Notes: a model not told the origin generated them from the sequence alone. 64,000 nt of DNA from Neospora caninum Liverpool (GCF_000208865.1 NC_018385.1:1594724-1658723); one strand, 5' to 3'. Positions 47,595-59,571 are shown, counted from the stretch's first letter. Numbers and translations: made by a program.

Positions 47595-49296
47595 ATGCAG
47601 AGATCTGGACTCCTGGGGGACTCTCCCCCTCTTTCCTCTCTGCGAAAAGGAAACACTCCCGCTGATTCGGCTCAGCGTCGCCGCTGCGGCCGCCGAGAGC
47701 CGTCCACGTTGTCGTTTCCTCGCGTGTGCGCCTCTTCGCCTTCTCCCTTCCACACGCGTCACTCTGCCAACGTCTCTCGCCTCGGGGCTGCTCTGTCTCC
47801 GTCCTGTGCAAAACCGGCCTCTTTTATTCGGTCTTTATCCTGCAAGTGGTTTCTCGTTCTGCTTTCTCTTCTCTCTCTCCTCGCCGACGCCTCCCGCCTC
47901 GTTCCCCACAGTCCCTCTTCTTCAGACTCCTCGGAACAGAAAACAAAACCCTCGTCTTCTTCGCCATCGTCTCCCTCTTCTTCCATTCCTTCACTGACTT
48001 CTTCCTCGTCTTCTGTGTCTCCCCCATCTTCATCTCCTTCTCCCTCATCTCCTTCTTCTCCTTCTCCTTCTTCTCATTCTCCTTCTTCTCCTTCTTCTCA
48101 TTCTCCTTCTTCTCCTTCTTCTCATTCTCTTCCGTCATCTGCTTCTTCTCCTTCTTCTCCTTCTCGTTCATGTCCCTCATCTCCTTTATCTCCTACATCT
48201 CCTTCTTCTTCTCTTCTGTCCTCGTCCTCAACTTGCCTCGGAGATGGAGACGTTGCAAAGCCTCTGAGGAACGAGGAAAACGCGGAAGAGGCTCGCGCGC
48301 AGAAAGAACAACTCCGATTCTCTTCTGCTTCTTCGGACGGAACGTTCCACACGAAAGCTTTCACGGAGCGAGAGGAAGCGAGGGAAGACAAACGCGGAGA
48401 AGCAAGCGAAGAGGAGCGTCTCGTGCAGGAACGTGTCCTTCTGTGCAGCGATTTAGACGAGGCTCAGGATCTCTGCGATGCTCACCCGCGGTGTATGTAT
48501 ACCTTCGCGGGCGAGGGAGAAGAGGAAGACAGTCTTCTGCGTGGCATGCGAGAAGCCGAGGCAAATGGAGGAAGAGGGCGTTGCATCCTGGACGTCGAAT
48601 TCATGAAACAACAAGTCAAAGAAGACTGCATGATGCTGCCGAGAGGGACCCTCCTCGGAATCGCCAGAGATCTTCAGAAGTAAGTCCTAAAGAGGCTTCG
48701 GTTCGTGTGCGCCTTTTTGCTGCTTTCCACCGCGGTCTCTTACCCAACTTTTCCTCTTCGGTTTGTCCTCTCGTCTTCCTCGTCGCCTCCGACCTCCCTT
48801 TTTCTCGACGCCTTGTCTTAGCTTGTTCGCTGCCTTCGTGTCTCTCTTGTCTTGTTTCTTTCTGGTTTTCGTCTCTAACTCGCGTTCTTTCTCTCTCGAT
48901 TCCCTCTTTTCTGTCTGTCGCTTTCCCTTCTCTCTCGCCTCGCTTCACGGTGGTTTCACTGCTTTGAGGGTTTGCCTTCGTTTTTGCTCTTTTTCCGGCA
49001 GAGCCGACTTCCTCAGGATGGGTGCGTCGCTGATCAACCACTTGCGGTCTCGGAGCGACGCGTCGATGCTCTGCCGTGCAGTAACGCATGCGTATTTTTC
49101 GGTTCCAATCGTTCAACTGAATGCGCTGGAAACCGCAGAGAAGCGCGCGAGTCGCGAGCGCGCCGGCAAAGGGGCGGAAACGGTCGCCACAGACAGAGAC
49201 AGGAGGGAAAGGCTCGAGACACTTCTGCGAAACCTTCGCGACAGACCGTGGAAATCGCTGGAGCCGTGGGAGAAGTGCATCCGCGTTCTCCACTGA
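47595..49296 (+). CDS. Membrane-anchored or secreted unknown protein, Ser/Pro-rich, 459 aa
   Basis: Exons are 47595-48679 and 49002-49296. The donor AGAA|GTAAGT and the acceptor TTTTTCCGGCAG|A are good and the frame is kept (DLQ+KADFLRMG). Residues about 84-98 (KWFLVLLSLLSLLAD) form one hydrophobic segment after a basic N-terminus of 80 residues. It could be a recessed signal peptide, as in many coccidian secretory proteins, or a signal anchor. Residues about 105-210 are a Ser/Pro repeat, likely extended and O-glycosylated if secreted. The C-terminal 190 residues hold a compact Cys-containing region (LLCSDLDEAQDLCDAHPRCMYTF, then GRCILDVEFM and DCMML) followed by a helical tail. I know no family with this pattern. 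A shorter start at a later ATG is possible. Confidence 0.75.
47950..48225. repeat. TCTCCTTCTTC-type pyrimidine repeat in coding DNA
   Basis: This imperfect repeat encodes the Ser/Pro-rich segment of the 459-aa protein. It is complementary in type to the purine repeat at 46002-46140 and could pair with it. Confidence 0.85.
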
Positions 49297-50049
49297 GAGG
49301 GAAAAGCTCGTCTTGACTCCACGTAGTCATCCTCCTCTCAGTGAGTTCACATATATATAGATATACGTATATATATATATATATATATATATGGATGATA
49401 GTATGTGGAGAGATGGTGTCGGCGGATCTATATGTATGAATCTCTGTGAATGTTTTACCCATATCTCTCTGTGTAGATATATTTATGTATGTACATGCGC
49501 GGATACCACTGTTGAATGCTTTTTTCCTTTCGTTTGAAGGCGGCCTGTGGAGAGACGTTTGACCCGCTTGACGGCCGTGCCTGGACGTTTGTAATTGACG
49601 CCTCCGTCGTTTTCGGAACGCGGTGCTTAGAGAGAAGCGAGATACCGACAGAGAAGAAAAGACACCCGGTGGGAGAGACACCGACGAGAGGAAGAGAGCG
49701 CAGGAAAAGCGATGGAGAGAGAAAAATTGGGACCAAAGAGAGATAGAGACAGACAGATAGAGAGATAGACAGACAGATGGAGAGACGGAGAAAGACGAGA
49801 GACAACGCAGCCGTTTTTGACATCGTGTTCCGAGGCTGCGAGTTGGACCAAAAGGTGTCGGAAAGAACCTGCGCAGCTTCTCCCCCGCCTGGGAAGTCTT
49901 TTCGATGCAAAATGCGCTCTTCGCTTAACCCGGATCGCTCCTCAGAGGCCAACGCATGCAGCCTTGGGGGGGACACTGGACGGCCACGGAGAGGATGAAG
50001 AACGCGACCTAGGACGAGGGCCCAAAATCGCTCTCAAGTCGAAAACACA

Positions 50050-50130
50050 TCATCCTGCAAATATGTATATATATATATATATATAAACATCTCATACTGC
50101 AAATATATATATATATATATATAAACATAT
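50050..50130. repeat. Duplicated unit ending in (TA)n
   Basis: Two adjacent copies of a unit, an imperfect CTGCAAATAT followed by a TA run and AAACAT, form a short tandem duplication. Confidence 0.7.
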
Positions 50131-50609
50131 AAAGCATACATGGATGTGATGCGTGTACCTGTCGCTCGACATGAATATTGGATTGCGTCCTTTTTTTGTT
50201 TCTGGAAGCCTATCGATCTGTCTAAAGTTCTGTCCCGTGCATCCCAGCCCTGTGCTTTTGGTTATTGTGTCGAAAAGCTGGTCTCTGGATGTGCCTCTGT
50301 GCATGCTACGACTGACTGCTACAGTAAAGTTCTGTGAAGAGTGGACTTCTCTCGGGATGCTTCGCGGTGACTCGACACCAGCAGACTGCCGCCTCGCGGA
50401 GGCATTGTTCGCGTCAAGGCACTCGACAGTGCATGCACTCATCGCCTCTCACTCAAGTCTCGCTTCTCCAAACGCACGCAGGCAGCTCGATCCGCCTGGA
50501 CTCCGGCTGGCGCCGCCACTTCTAGTGCGACGAATCTCTTGTTTCGTGCTCGGAGAGACAGAGAGAGCGGGGTCGATGCACACCTGACAGAGGCGCCGTG
50601 TTGGGCTGG

Positions 50610-50623
50610 GGTGTATATACACC
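50610..50623. repeat. Palindrome GGTGTATATACACC
   Basis: A perfect 14-bp member of the GGTGTAYRTACACC family, in intergenic DNA. Confidence 0.65.
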
Positions 50624-51452
50624 GGAGCTCGGCGGCGGGGCGTCGCGGCCACCCGAAGACCCGCGGGTTTTTCTACCGTCGACTAAAAAGTGACTTTCCT
50701 TCACGTGCACATTTGCGTCTTCTTCGGAGACGCCGCGCGCGTTTTGCATGCACACAAAAAGGGTCAAAGCGTAGCAAGCGATGGCGAGTCGAGGTCCCCT
50801 CTCAGCGTCGCGATTGCGCCACACGAAACTCGACAAAAATTGGGCGTCTCCACTCCCGAACACTCTCCGAGCTTCGGCATCGCTTCTTTCCTTTTCTGGG
50901 TTCTTCTTTGTCACTTAGTCTCATTTGCCGTTCCATCTTCTCGCTCCATGTTCCTCGACATCGCGTGACGACACAGACAAAATGAGATAGACTTTCCGTC
51001 TGAGCTGGTGTCTCCCTTCGGAGACACGGAAAGACAGGCAGAGACTGCTGTGGCCGTTCCCCTATGCGCGGCTTACGTTCTCTCTCGCTAGAAACTCTGT
51101 TTCTCCTCACTCTCTTTTTTCCCAGCCTCGCCAAGGGAAAAAGCCTCGGCAAGGCGCCTCGAGAGGCGCACACGGGAGAACCGCCGAAAAGGAGAAACCC
51201 GACGGGCAGCGAAACACGGAAAAGGGTGCGAGAGCCAGAGAGTGAAGACTGAAACATGAAGACAGAGAAGAAGCGAGAGAAAAGAGAGAATCAGGGAGAA
51301 ACAAGGTGCTGTAGAAGAAAGAGACAAGCTGGCAAGCGAAGAAACAGAAGCAAGAGGGACAAAGGGACGACCGAGACGGAGGCAGACGATGGAGGAACAG
51401 AAAAGGGCTGCATGGAAAGGCGCCGAGGTGAAAACGCCGGACGCGGAAGCGT

Positions 51453-54400
51453 CTAGGAAAACATCTTCGCGTACATCTTCTTCGCCTTCTCCTTTTGCAA
51501 CTTGACTTGCCTCTCCAACCGATCTTTCAGCTGCGAAACCATCAGAGAAACAGAGGGCGCAGTGTCTTCTGACTGAAAAAGACGCCTTTCTTCGACGCAC
51601 TTTCCAGCAAAAACTCGGCAACGCGTCTTCGGTGCCCAAGCACCAAACCGGCCCTGTCTCAAGACACTCTCCGCCTCTCGCCAATGAAACGCTTCGGGAA
51701 AACACACTACGCGACACGCAGAAAAAACACTGTCCAGCAAAAAGGAGAAAAAGAAAGAGGGAGAAGAGAGGGAGAAGAGAGAAAAGAGAGAGAGGAGAGA
51801 AGAGAGAGAAGAGAGAGACACGAGAGGGAAAAGAGAGAAAGAGAGAACAGAGAGAAGAGAGGGAGAAGGGAGAAGAGAGAAAAGAGAGAGGAGAGAAAAG
51901 AGAGAGAAGAGAGAGACACGAGAGGGAGAAGAGAGGGAGAGAAGAGAGAGAGAAGAGAAAGAGAACGTTGGAGCATCCGGCGTCCCGCCCGAGGTACCTT
52001 GAGGAGATCTGTGTCTGTTGGGCTTATCGCAAGTCCCTTCTTCACGTCTTCCTGAACGCATGCAACAAGGAAGAAATCGAGCTCGGCAAGCATGTCGATT
52101 GTGTTTGCGGTAGCGAAACGGAAACGAGAAGCTATACGATGATCTAAAGAAAAGACGAACGAACACCCAAAAAATCCACACAGACACACGCACCACTCTC
52201 CGACATAAACACATCCTACACATGCCATAAGCATACATTCAAAAACCATATATTTTTATGTAATTGTGTTTCTAGGTAAAGAAGTGCATGCGCATTTACA
52301 GCAGCCCTCTCCGAAGAAGACGCGCATTGAAAGGCACAACGAAGAGAGCAGCTGCGAAGGGGAGACGCAATTGCCTCAAGCGGGGCAAGGGCGTTTTCAT
52401 TGGCAGACTGGAAGACTCCCGAGTACATAGAATCACAGAATTCTGTGTGTACATGCAAAGCTAATAAAGCTATATAATCCACGGGTAAGAATGAATCAAG
52501 AATGGACAGGAGTGACTCGAGGAAAAAACGATTTTACGGTTCCGAAAACTCACAAGAGCCGCGTCGAAGTCGCGCAGTTTCTCGTTCGCCAGCGCTCGCC
52601 GGTAGGCTGCCTTCAGACTGCTGGGGCTGGATGGGGTGTACGTACGGCACAAGACACGGCGAACAGGAACGTGAGCGCAGCAAATTAAAACGGACGCACG
52701 GGCGCCCCCTGCACGTCGCTTCTGTCTCGCGCGTCGGTTAAAGGTTGTCTCTGCTTTTTCAAACCGAGTTGGTCCAAAGCATGGATAAAACGCTACCCTT
52801 CCTGCACTCTCGGCCTCACGCCTGCTCACGCCGCACCAACCACCTCCCCCTCTGTTCGCGTTCGTTCCCGCCCCAGACCTGTTACCATCTGAACACACCG
52901 CGCGAAGGTAAACTTTAAAATCTCATGTGGTGTGCGTTCGAGGTTTCGCGCGTGGGGTCACCTGTCAGATCGTTTGTCGCGTTCTTCGCTTCCCCCCAGA
53001 AGCTCTCGCGTGCCTCGCGTGCCGGTCAGACAGCTCCGCTGCTTTTGCGGGTTTGTCTCGTTCTCCAACCGACGCCACCCGAGTGCCTGTCTCCCCTTTT
53101 CGTCTCGCCTCTGATCGCGTTTCACCCTCTCTCTGCGCTCGAAAGTTTGCGCCTCTTTGCACCTGTTTCGCCTCTGGGCATTTCTGCGCCTCCCGCTCCC
53201 GACTCACTCTGTTTCGAGCGCTGCGTCGCAACAGCCGACGGCCTTCTTGAGAAAGGTCTCCTGCGCAGTCGAAAGCGGCGCCTTCAGGTCGCCAGAGGCG
53301 AGCTTGATGTACGCCTGCGCAAGGTTCAGATTGCATGCCAGCTTCAGAGCGTCGGCCTCAGCCGCGTCCTGGGGCGAAAGATCAAACAGCTTCGCAGTGT
53401 ACTGCAACGCCTTGATGTACCTCTGAACGGCCATCTCCGTGTTCCCGTCTGAAAAGGAAAGACACCGAGGAAGATGTATGCAACGCGAGAGAGGGCAAAA
53501 GCGAGAGAAGGGAAGAAGGGAAAAGCGGAAGCGAAAGAGGTGAGAAAAAAGAAAGGAGACAGGAACCACCGTTTTGTCCCCCGGGCTGCTCCCTTGTTGC
53601 GTTGTCACAAAGGTTTGCCGTTCAGGAGAGATGAAGTCGCTCCCGGATCACCTGCAGCTGGCTTTCTCTTCTTTCCCTTTGCGCCTCGGATTGGCGACTC
53701 CAAGATTCTGCCCCACAGTTCCGGCCCCGTTTCGTCACTCTCAAAACAAGGGAATTTCCCCCGAACTGGTTTTTCCCAGCTGGGACACACCTTTTTCAAT
53801 CTCCTCACCTGACAGCACATGCGCCGCTCCATCCCTATACATATATGTATTATATATGTACATATATGCATCCATGTATGCACGCAGAGGCTATAAAAAC
53901 ACGCAAACGTTCCGTTCTGCACACCTGCTAATGCATCGCGCTATCCATCTAGGCATGTATGCATCCATGCACACGCACCCCGCGAAGTAGGTAAGCATCT
54001 ACATGTACCTGAAAACCCGTATATATCTGCACGCTTGACTTGTGTAGAAGTCTCTCTGCGATAGTGTGTTTTTGTGTACCTTTGAAGAGTTCGTTTCCTT
54101 CGTCTTTGTTTTTCTTGGCACGTTTGATGCACTGGCTGTTTGGCAACTTGACGTCGAGGTCTTCCTGCGCGTTGCTCGCGGCGAGTCGCGCGGCGTCCTC
54201 GAGTTCTCTTTCCTTCTGCTGTCTTTCCTTCTCGACAGCGTCAAAGTAGTTCGCGCATTTCTCCTGGAGCATCTGTTTGAGGCTCTCGAACTTCGCCTCA
54301 AACGCCTCCTGGTCTGCGTCGGGGTGGTCCAGCAGCCAGTCCTCGTTCGTTCTCAGGATGCCTGAAATCTCCTCTTTGTCGCGAAACAGATTTGCATGCG

Positions 54401-57400
54401 GCCCACTGAGGGCTCCCTGCATCTGGAAAAGGTACGCCTCCATGGCGTTGCGAACAGCGCACCGCGCAAGCTCCTTTGCCTCCGTCGCCGCCAGTCGTGT
54501 CGCGAGAGCCTCCAGGCCAGGCTGCGAAAGAGAGCGAAAAAAAGGGCGATTACACACGGTCGCAAAAGGTGTGTGAACGCGGACTGGAGCCTTTTCAGTC
54601 CTCTCTATCAAGGCACGCGTTTATTTGGGACTTTCAACTACATTGTACAGTGAGTACGTTCAGCAAAAGAACCACACGTTACCAAAAGAGTCCTTGAAAA
54701 CGGCTTTCCGCGCTTTAGACAGCCCTGAGGTCCACGTTCTCAGAGACACAGAGATCAGACGCAGCTGCGGAACTTTTACAGCCCACCGGGGAGGAGCAAG
54801 GCGAGAAAAGAACAGAATTCGACGAGAGAGAAAAGGACAGAGGAGTCACGGAAATAGCCTTTTCACGTGGAAACGAAAACACCCAGGAAGAACAGACAAC
54901 ACTCAACCGGTCCCAACGCAGACACGCAAACAGCTGAAGACGGCGGACATACCCGCGTTCAGATATTCACAGAGGTCCACATCCGCTTGCAGACATGTAC
55001 ACAGACAGAAATGGATAGACAGATGCTATATAGAGAGATCTAGAGATATGTAAAGACAAACTGTGCCTGAGTGTAGCCTGACTTTCGGTAGGAGAGAATT
55101 TGCCGGCACTTTGTTGTTCTGGTTCCTCTTCATTTCAGTGCTATAAATCGCCCCCAACCGGCACTTGGCCTGTCTCTCGTGTCACTTTCGTGACTTTCTC
55201 TCTCGTGTGTTTCTCTGTGCCGTCACATTTTACACTTCTTCTCTTTCCTCCATCCTTTCCTGCTTTTTGTGCTTCCCGGGTCCCTTTTGTCCTCCGCTCT
55301 TCCTCTTTCTCCCTCCCTTGCTCTCTCCCGTCCGTTTCTTCCCTTTCTTCCATTTCATTCTCTCAGTCCTGCTTTCCAGTCCTCTCTCTCTTTCCTCTTT
55401 CGTCTTTTTTCCTTCTCTCTTTCTCGCCTCTTTCTCTCCTCGTTCTCGCCTCTTCCTGGCTCTCTTTTTCCTCTTCGTGTCCTGTTTTTACCTCCGCAAG
55501 GCGGTCGTCTGTTAGGGCGAACGGCTGCACGTAGCGATGCCCGCTGGCTGCAAAGCATGCGCCGACAGCGACTGAGCTGCTTCCGTCGAGAGTTCTTCGC
55601 AGGCGCGACGGCGCGTCTTGGCCCTGCGCGAGGGCGGCGCTGAGCGTCTCCGCGACCCAAGGAATCCGCGATCCGCCGCCGACAACGTCCGCCCCGGAGA
55701 TACTCAAAGGAGCCACCCCTGCGGACACGAACGCGCTCGCCACGAGGCTCTCGAGACGCGCCTAAGTGAGGAACACCGCAGAGAAGAGACAGCGAGAAAC
55801 GACAGTCGGAGGAATGAACGAGAGAAGGGAGAAGAAGAGAAGGGAGAGGAAGAGAAGGAACCGGAGGAGACGCATCCAAGGGAGAGATAAAGATAGACGG
55901 CGGTACAGAGAGGAAAGGAGCGACACAAAGACGTAGAGAAAGACAACGAGAGATTTAGAGACAGAGACGGAAATAGAGAGAGGTGGAGCTAAAGAGAGAT
56001 AGAGAGATAAAGAGAGACAATGAGAGAAAGGACGAACCTTGAGCGGGGCGCAGAGCCGTTCGAAGAGGTCGCGAGAGACAGGGAGGACGAGGTCGCCTTC
56101 ATCTTGAAGAAAGCCTTCCAAGGCGAGAGTCGTGTCGGGTAAGCCACTGAGATCTTTCACCGCCCGTTGACACTAAAAGAAAAGAAGCACACACCTCTCA
56201 CATGTGCATGCATACACGTTATCCTCATGAATATCCATATTCATATATATATATATATATGTATATATATAAATATATATATCCATATGTATATGCATAT
56301 ATGTATATGCATATATATATATATATATATGAATATGTATATGAATATGTATATGCAGACGTGCACAGAAACATTCCCTGGAAGAGTGCCCTTTTTTGTG
56401 CAAAAGGAGAGTGTTTTAGATGTTTTTACGTAAAGAGACCTTGGCAGCAGGGGAGAGGCGAAGACGAGACGGACTGTCTCTGTGTTGGAGAAACGAAAGT
56501 GTGCTTCTGACTTACGCTCGCGAACAGGCGAAGAGCCCGCTTGCTGTGGGGCACAACGTCCTCGCCGTGTTTCGTTTTCACGACCTCCACCACGTGCTTC
56601 GCCAAGGCATTAATCGCCTGGAAAAAGAAGTACACAAGTCGCCTCACCTCTCCAGAATGTGTCGCCCGTTCATGTATATGAACGTCCACAAAGCTACATC
56701 TATTTATCTGGATAGTGCGCTATGTGGGTACATATATATATATATATATATATGCATGTCTCTCGTACATGAACAGTAGGTATATGCATGTATCTACGCT
56801 AGAACACTGTACATTTGTATAAATATATATGGATATATATTTATATATATATATACATATATACATGACTGTCTGGCACTGGTGTTTTGGATTCTGCGTC
56901 CCTCTCGATTCACACTGATATATGCAGAAAAAAGTTCCACGACGCCGATGTCCACACGAGAGTTCCCGGATGGAGTTGGTGTCTCCTGTTCATTTCCTGG
57001 CTCACATCGACGGTTCCGAGGGCGTTATCGACAACGACGGCGAGTCGTTTCATGGCGATTTTGTTTTGGACTTTCCCCTTTTCTTGCTCAGCTTCCTTCT
57101 CGTCTCGAGGGCGGAGCTCCGCGATCTGGACAGACGTTTCCGCGAAACCGACGTCGACGAGCGCAATGTACTTGGCCTCTGTCTCGGACCCGTCCGGGCC
57201 GTTCTCGGGTGTACATACACCCGCGGGGAGCTCCGCGTACACCTGTGGCAGGTGTTTGCATCCCCAGCAGTTGAGGAGGGCGTCTGTGCGCGTGAGGAGG
57301 AGCGGTCCAGACGCGTCGGACTTCTCGTCGACGACGACACGGGAAAGACCCGCCAAGTCGCACGCATCGCGGACGAGGCGAACGTCCGCAGTCTCGAACG

Positions 57401-59129
57401 CGGAGGGAAGCGCCACAGCGAGGGCGCGGCTCTCCACGGCTCGGCCTCTCGACGTTCCCGCAAAGCTCACGACAGTCTTCAAGTAGTGCGCGACGACGAC
57501 GGTCAGAGGAATCTGAGAAGCCAAGAGGTGGAACACTAGGAATGTGCCGTGGAAAGGTGGCGACGCGCGGCGCGAGAGCGGCAGAGGAGAGGCAAACCGA
57601 CCCGAAAGTGATGCATTTTGTTCATGCAGACAGCCGCACACCGGCGGACGTCCACAGTGTGGCCCAGACGCCCCCACGAAGGCGCGAAGAGGCGAAGGAT
57701 GCGTCGCAGAGTGCAAACGGCGGGAACACCCCGCACATAGACACGTCGATTACGTCGACGCGATTTCTTTCCGCGTCGGCATGCGCGTTTTCGCGCAGAT
57801 GGGGTGGTTCACTGGATGCGCTGGATTCCAAAAAAAGGACGGAGATTTAACGTTTTTGTGCCGTGGTCGGTGTGGCTCTTCACTTGACAGACGTGCGGCA
57901 AGCGAGGCCGCGGCGTCGTTTTTGTGCAGCACTTTGAGAGGAAAAGAAAAAGTGGGGGAGATGGGCCGAGGCACGCGTGCATGCATTTGGAGAAAAAAAG
58001 CAGACTGGACTGAGGCGGCTCGTCCGGACTTACTTGCGTTGCTTCGCCGTCGAAAGTGACTTCAAACGTAGGCTCGCCCCGCGGCGCGTCGAAGGAGACC
58101 TCGGGAAAGGACGCGAACTGCAACCGGTTTTTCAACTTCTCCAGCGAAGCCTCGTCTCTGACTGCTACCCACAGCGGGAGGTGCTGTGCGTACAGACAAG
58201 ACACGGAGAAAAACCGCGAAGCGACAAACTGAGAGACGTGCAAGGACACGGCACGGACAGAGCACGGATCTCCACTCGGAGGCGAAGCGACTCGCAGACA
58301 ACGTGCGCAGCCCCCCAGAGGTGTACATACACCTCACGCGCGCATCACGAGAGGGCGGTCGAGTCTGCGGTCCTTGCGTGCGCTCCCGGTCAGCGGTCTC
58401 TTGACGCGAATCCTTCCAGCGTTCTCGAGTCGACACGCTGCCGAGCACACATCCAGCATCACCTTGTGCATGCATGCAGATACAGTCCCGCCGGTGCATC
58501 TTTGCGGGCGCCTCGCCACTTTGCGACATCTCGCCACGTTCATATCTCCACCCGGAGGCGTCGACTCCGAGTCCAATGCACGAATATTGGTAGCATTCAG
58601 TTCACCGGCGTCTAGACACGGCGTCGCATGCAGGAGCAGCGCGAATGGCGACGCATGCACGCTTCTGCCAGCAATTTGAGACGAAAGAGAGAATCAGAGG
58701 CTGCAGGATCAGAAGAGGAGACTGGGACCTACGCAGATGGTGTTTTTTAGATTCGACGTCGCGCGGGCCTCAGCTTCTTCGCCGACAAGCCTGAAGAGGA
58801 GACACGGGGCAGTCCAGGAAGAGAGGCGAATGCCGAACAAGGAACTTCCGCAAGGCCGAGGAATAGACACTCATGGAGAGAAACTCTGATGCTCACTCTT
58901 CCACATCCTTCGACGCATTTGCTCTCGCGTTCACACCTTGGACCCTTCAATCCATGTGTTGCCATGCCACCGTTCTTGAGCCGCCCAGGCGAGACACACA
59001 TCTCCAAACATGCACGTCTACACACATATACATACACATATATATATATATATGATATATATGATATATAAATACAACTGTACGTGGTGCATATATATAT
59101 ATGATATATCTACGTATCAATACGCATAC

Positions 59130-59170
<41 letters not shown>

Positions 59171-59571
59171 TATATGGATGGACGTGGACTTTCTCTGCAT
59201 GCATTTGTCTAGGTACCGATTTCTCTCCAAGCTCGTTGTGACTCCCAGAAAGGTTAGTTTTTGCGCATTTACCGGAGTTTCCCGTCGAACGCCTCGGTGC
59301 TCGGCGTGCTGCGGTTCGACAACGCGTTTCCTTCCACGTCGATCGCGAGAGGCGCGGACAAGTCGGCGCTGGCGAGGACGCAGTTTTGCGTGCCGAAGTC
59401 GAGACCGGAGCAGCAGAAGGCCTGGGCGGCGAGTGGCGTTTTGCCAGCGTTGTTTTCTGCCTCGAGGGCTGGGGCGACGGCGGCGTCCGTCATGACGGCG
59501 TCGAGGGAGGCTGCGGGTTTCTCCCCGGTCTCGACTGAGGCAGGTGAAGCCACGGGGTGTTGCGGCGCCAT
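51453..59571 (-). CDS. Hsp70/Hsp110-like ATPase fused to TPR tail (DnaK-TPR), 802 aa
   Basis: Twelve minus-strand exons: 59571-59273, 58790-58733, 58183-58034, 57512-57006, 56617-56516, 56172-56038, 55761-55492, 54521-54080, 53448-53208, 52626-52554, 52051-51998 and 51530-51453. Phases agree throughout, and the joints rebuild family sequence (FDGKL+RLVGEEAEARATSNLKNTI; GNELFK+DGNTEMAVQRY). Residues 56-500 are an Hsp70-type nucleotide-binding domain: GLDFGTQNC (56-64), IALVDVGFAETSVQ, then VVGGGSRIP (443-451) as the adenosine motif. The next exon goes directly to a lid-like helical segment (ARCAVRNAMEAYLFQM). No beta-sandwich substrate domain is visible. From about residue 640 there are TPR helices (NKDEGNELFKDGN, LKAAYRRALANEKLRDFDAAL, LAISPTDTDLL) and an ending, QKEKAKKMYAKMF, like that of FKBP/Cyp40 co-chaperones. 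From memory, a T. gondii DnaK-TPR protein was described as bradyzoite-specific and p23-binding; this is probably it or an orthologue. ATG 59571 is the first in-frame ATG. Confidence 0.92.
51740..51970. repeat. GAGA-rich tract in the last DnaK-TPR intron
   Basis: A nearly pure purine tract on the plus strand lies between exons 11 and 12. In the transcript it is a very long polypyrimidine stretch ahead of the final 3' splice site at 51531. Confidence 0.85.
56236..56355. repeat. TA-rich microsatellite in a DnaK-TPR intron
   Basis: It fills much of the intron between exons 5 and 6 (56173-56515), mixed with ATATGCATAT words. Confidence 0.8.
56736..56868. repeat. TA-rich microsatellites in a DnaK-TPR intron
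   Basis: Two TA tracts, near 56736-56756 and 56818-56868, lie in the intron between exons 4 and 5. Confidence 0.8.
57207..57222. repeat. 16-bp palindrome GGGTGTACATACACCC inside a coding exon
   Basis: It lies in DnaK-TPR exon 4 and encodes G-V-C-T-P in a loop of the ATPase domain where Hsp70 proteins vary. It is palindromic apart from the central dinucleotide. Confidence 0.65.
58319..58334. repeat. Palindrome AGGTGTACATACACCT in an intron
   Basis: A member of the GGTGTAYRTACACC family, in DnaK-TPR intron 2 (58184-58732). Confidence 0.65.
59030..59170. repeat. TA microsatellite in DnaK-TPR intron 1
   Basis: Several (TA)n runs occur, the longest at about 59132-59166, within the intron 58791-59272. 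Confidence 0.85.

Larger units (their letters stand above)
49297..51452. other. Convergent intergenic region with microsatellites
   Basis: The 459-aa gene (+) and the DnaK-TPR gene (-) end towards each other across 2.2 kb. The stretch contains (TA)n tracts at about 49350-49393 and 50060-50130 and a palindrome at 50610-50623. ORFs are short; none is supported. Confidence 0.45.

Noticed and set aside
46442..47665. 407-codon plus-strand ORF between OGG1 and the 459-aa gene
   Set aside because: Arg/Glu repeats arising from purine-rich DNA, overlap with OGG1 upstream sequence and with the start of the 459-aa gene, and no family resemblance.
54522..55491. Search for a beta-sandwich domain exon in the DnaK-TPR intron
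   Set aside because: Minus-strand frames here are short and of low complexity; none resembles an Hsp70 substrate domain.
58747..59037. 96-codon minus-strand ORF near the TA microsatellite
   Set aside because: Out of frame with DnaK-TPR exon 2; the real exon frame in the same bases reads RLVGEEAEARATSNLKNTI.
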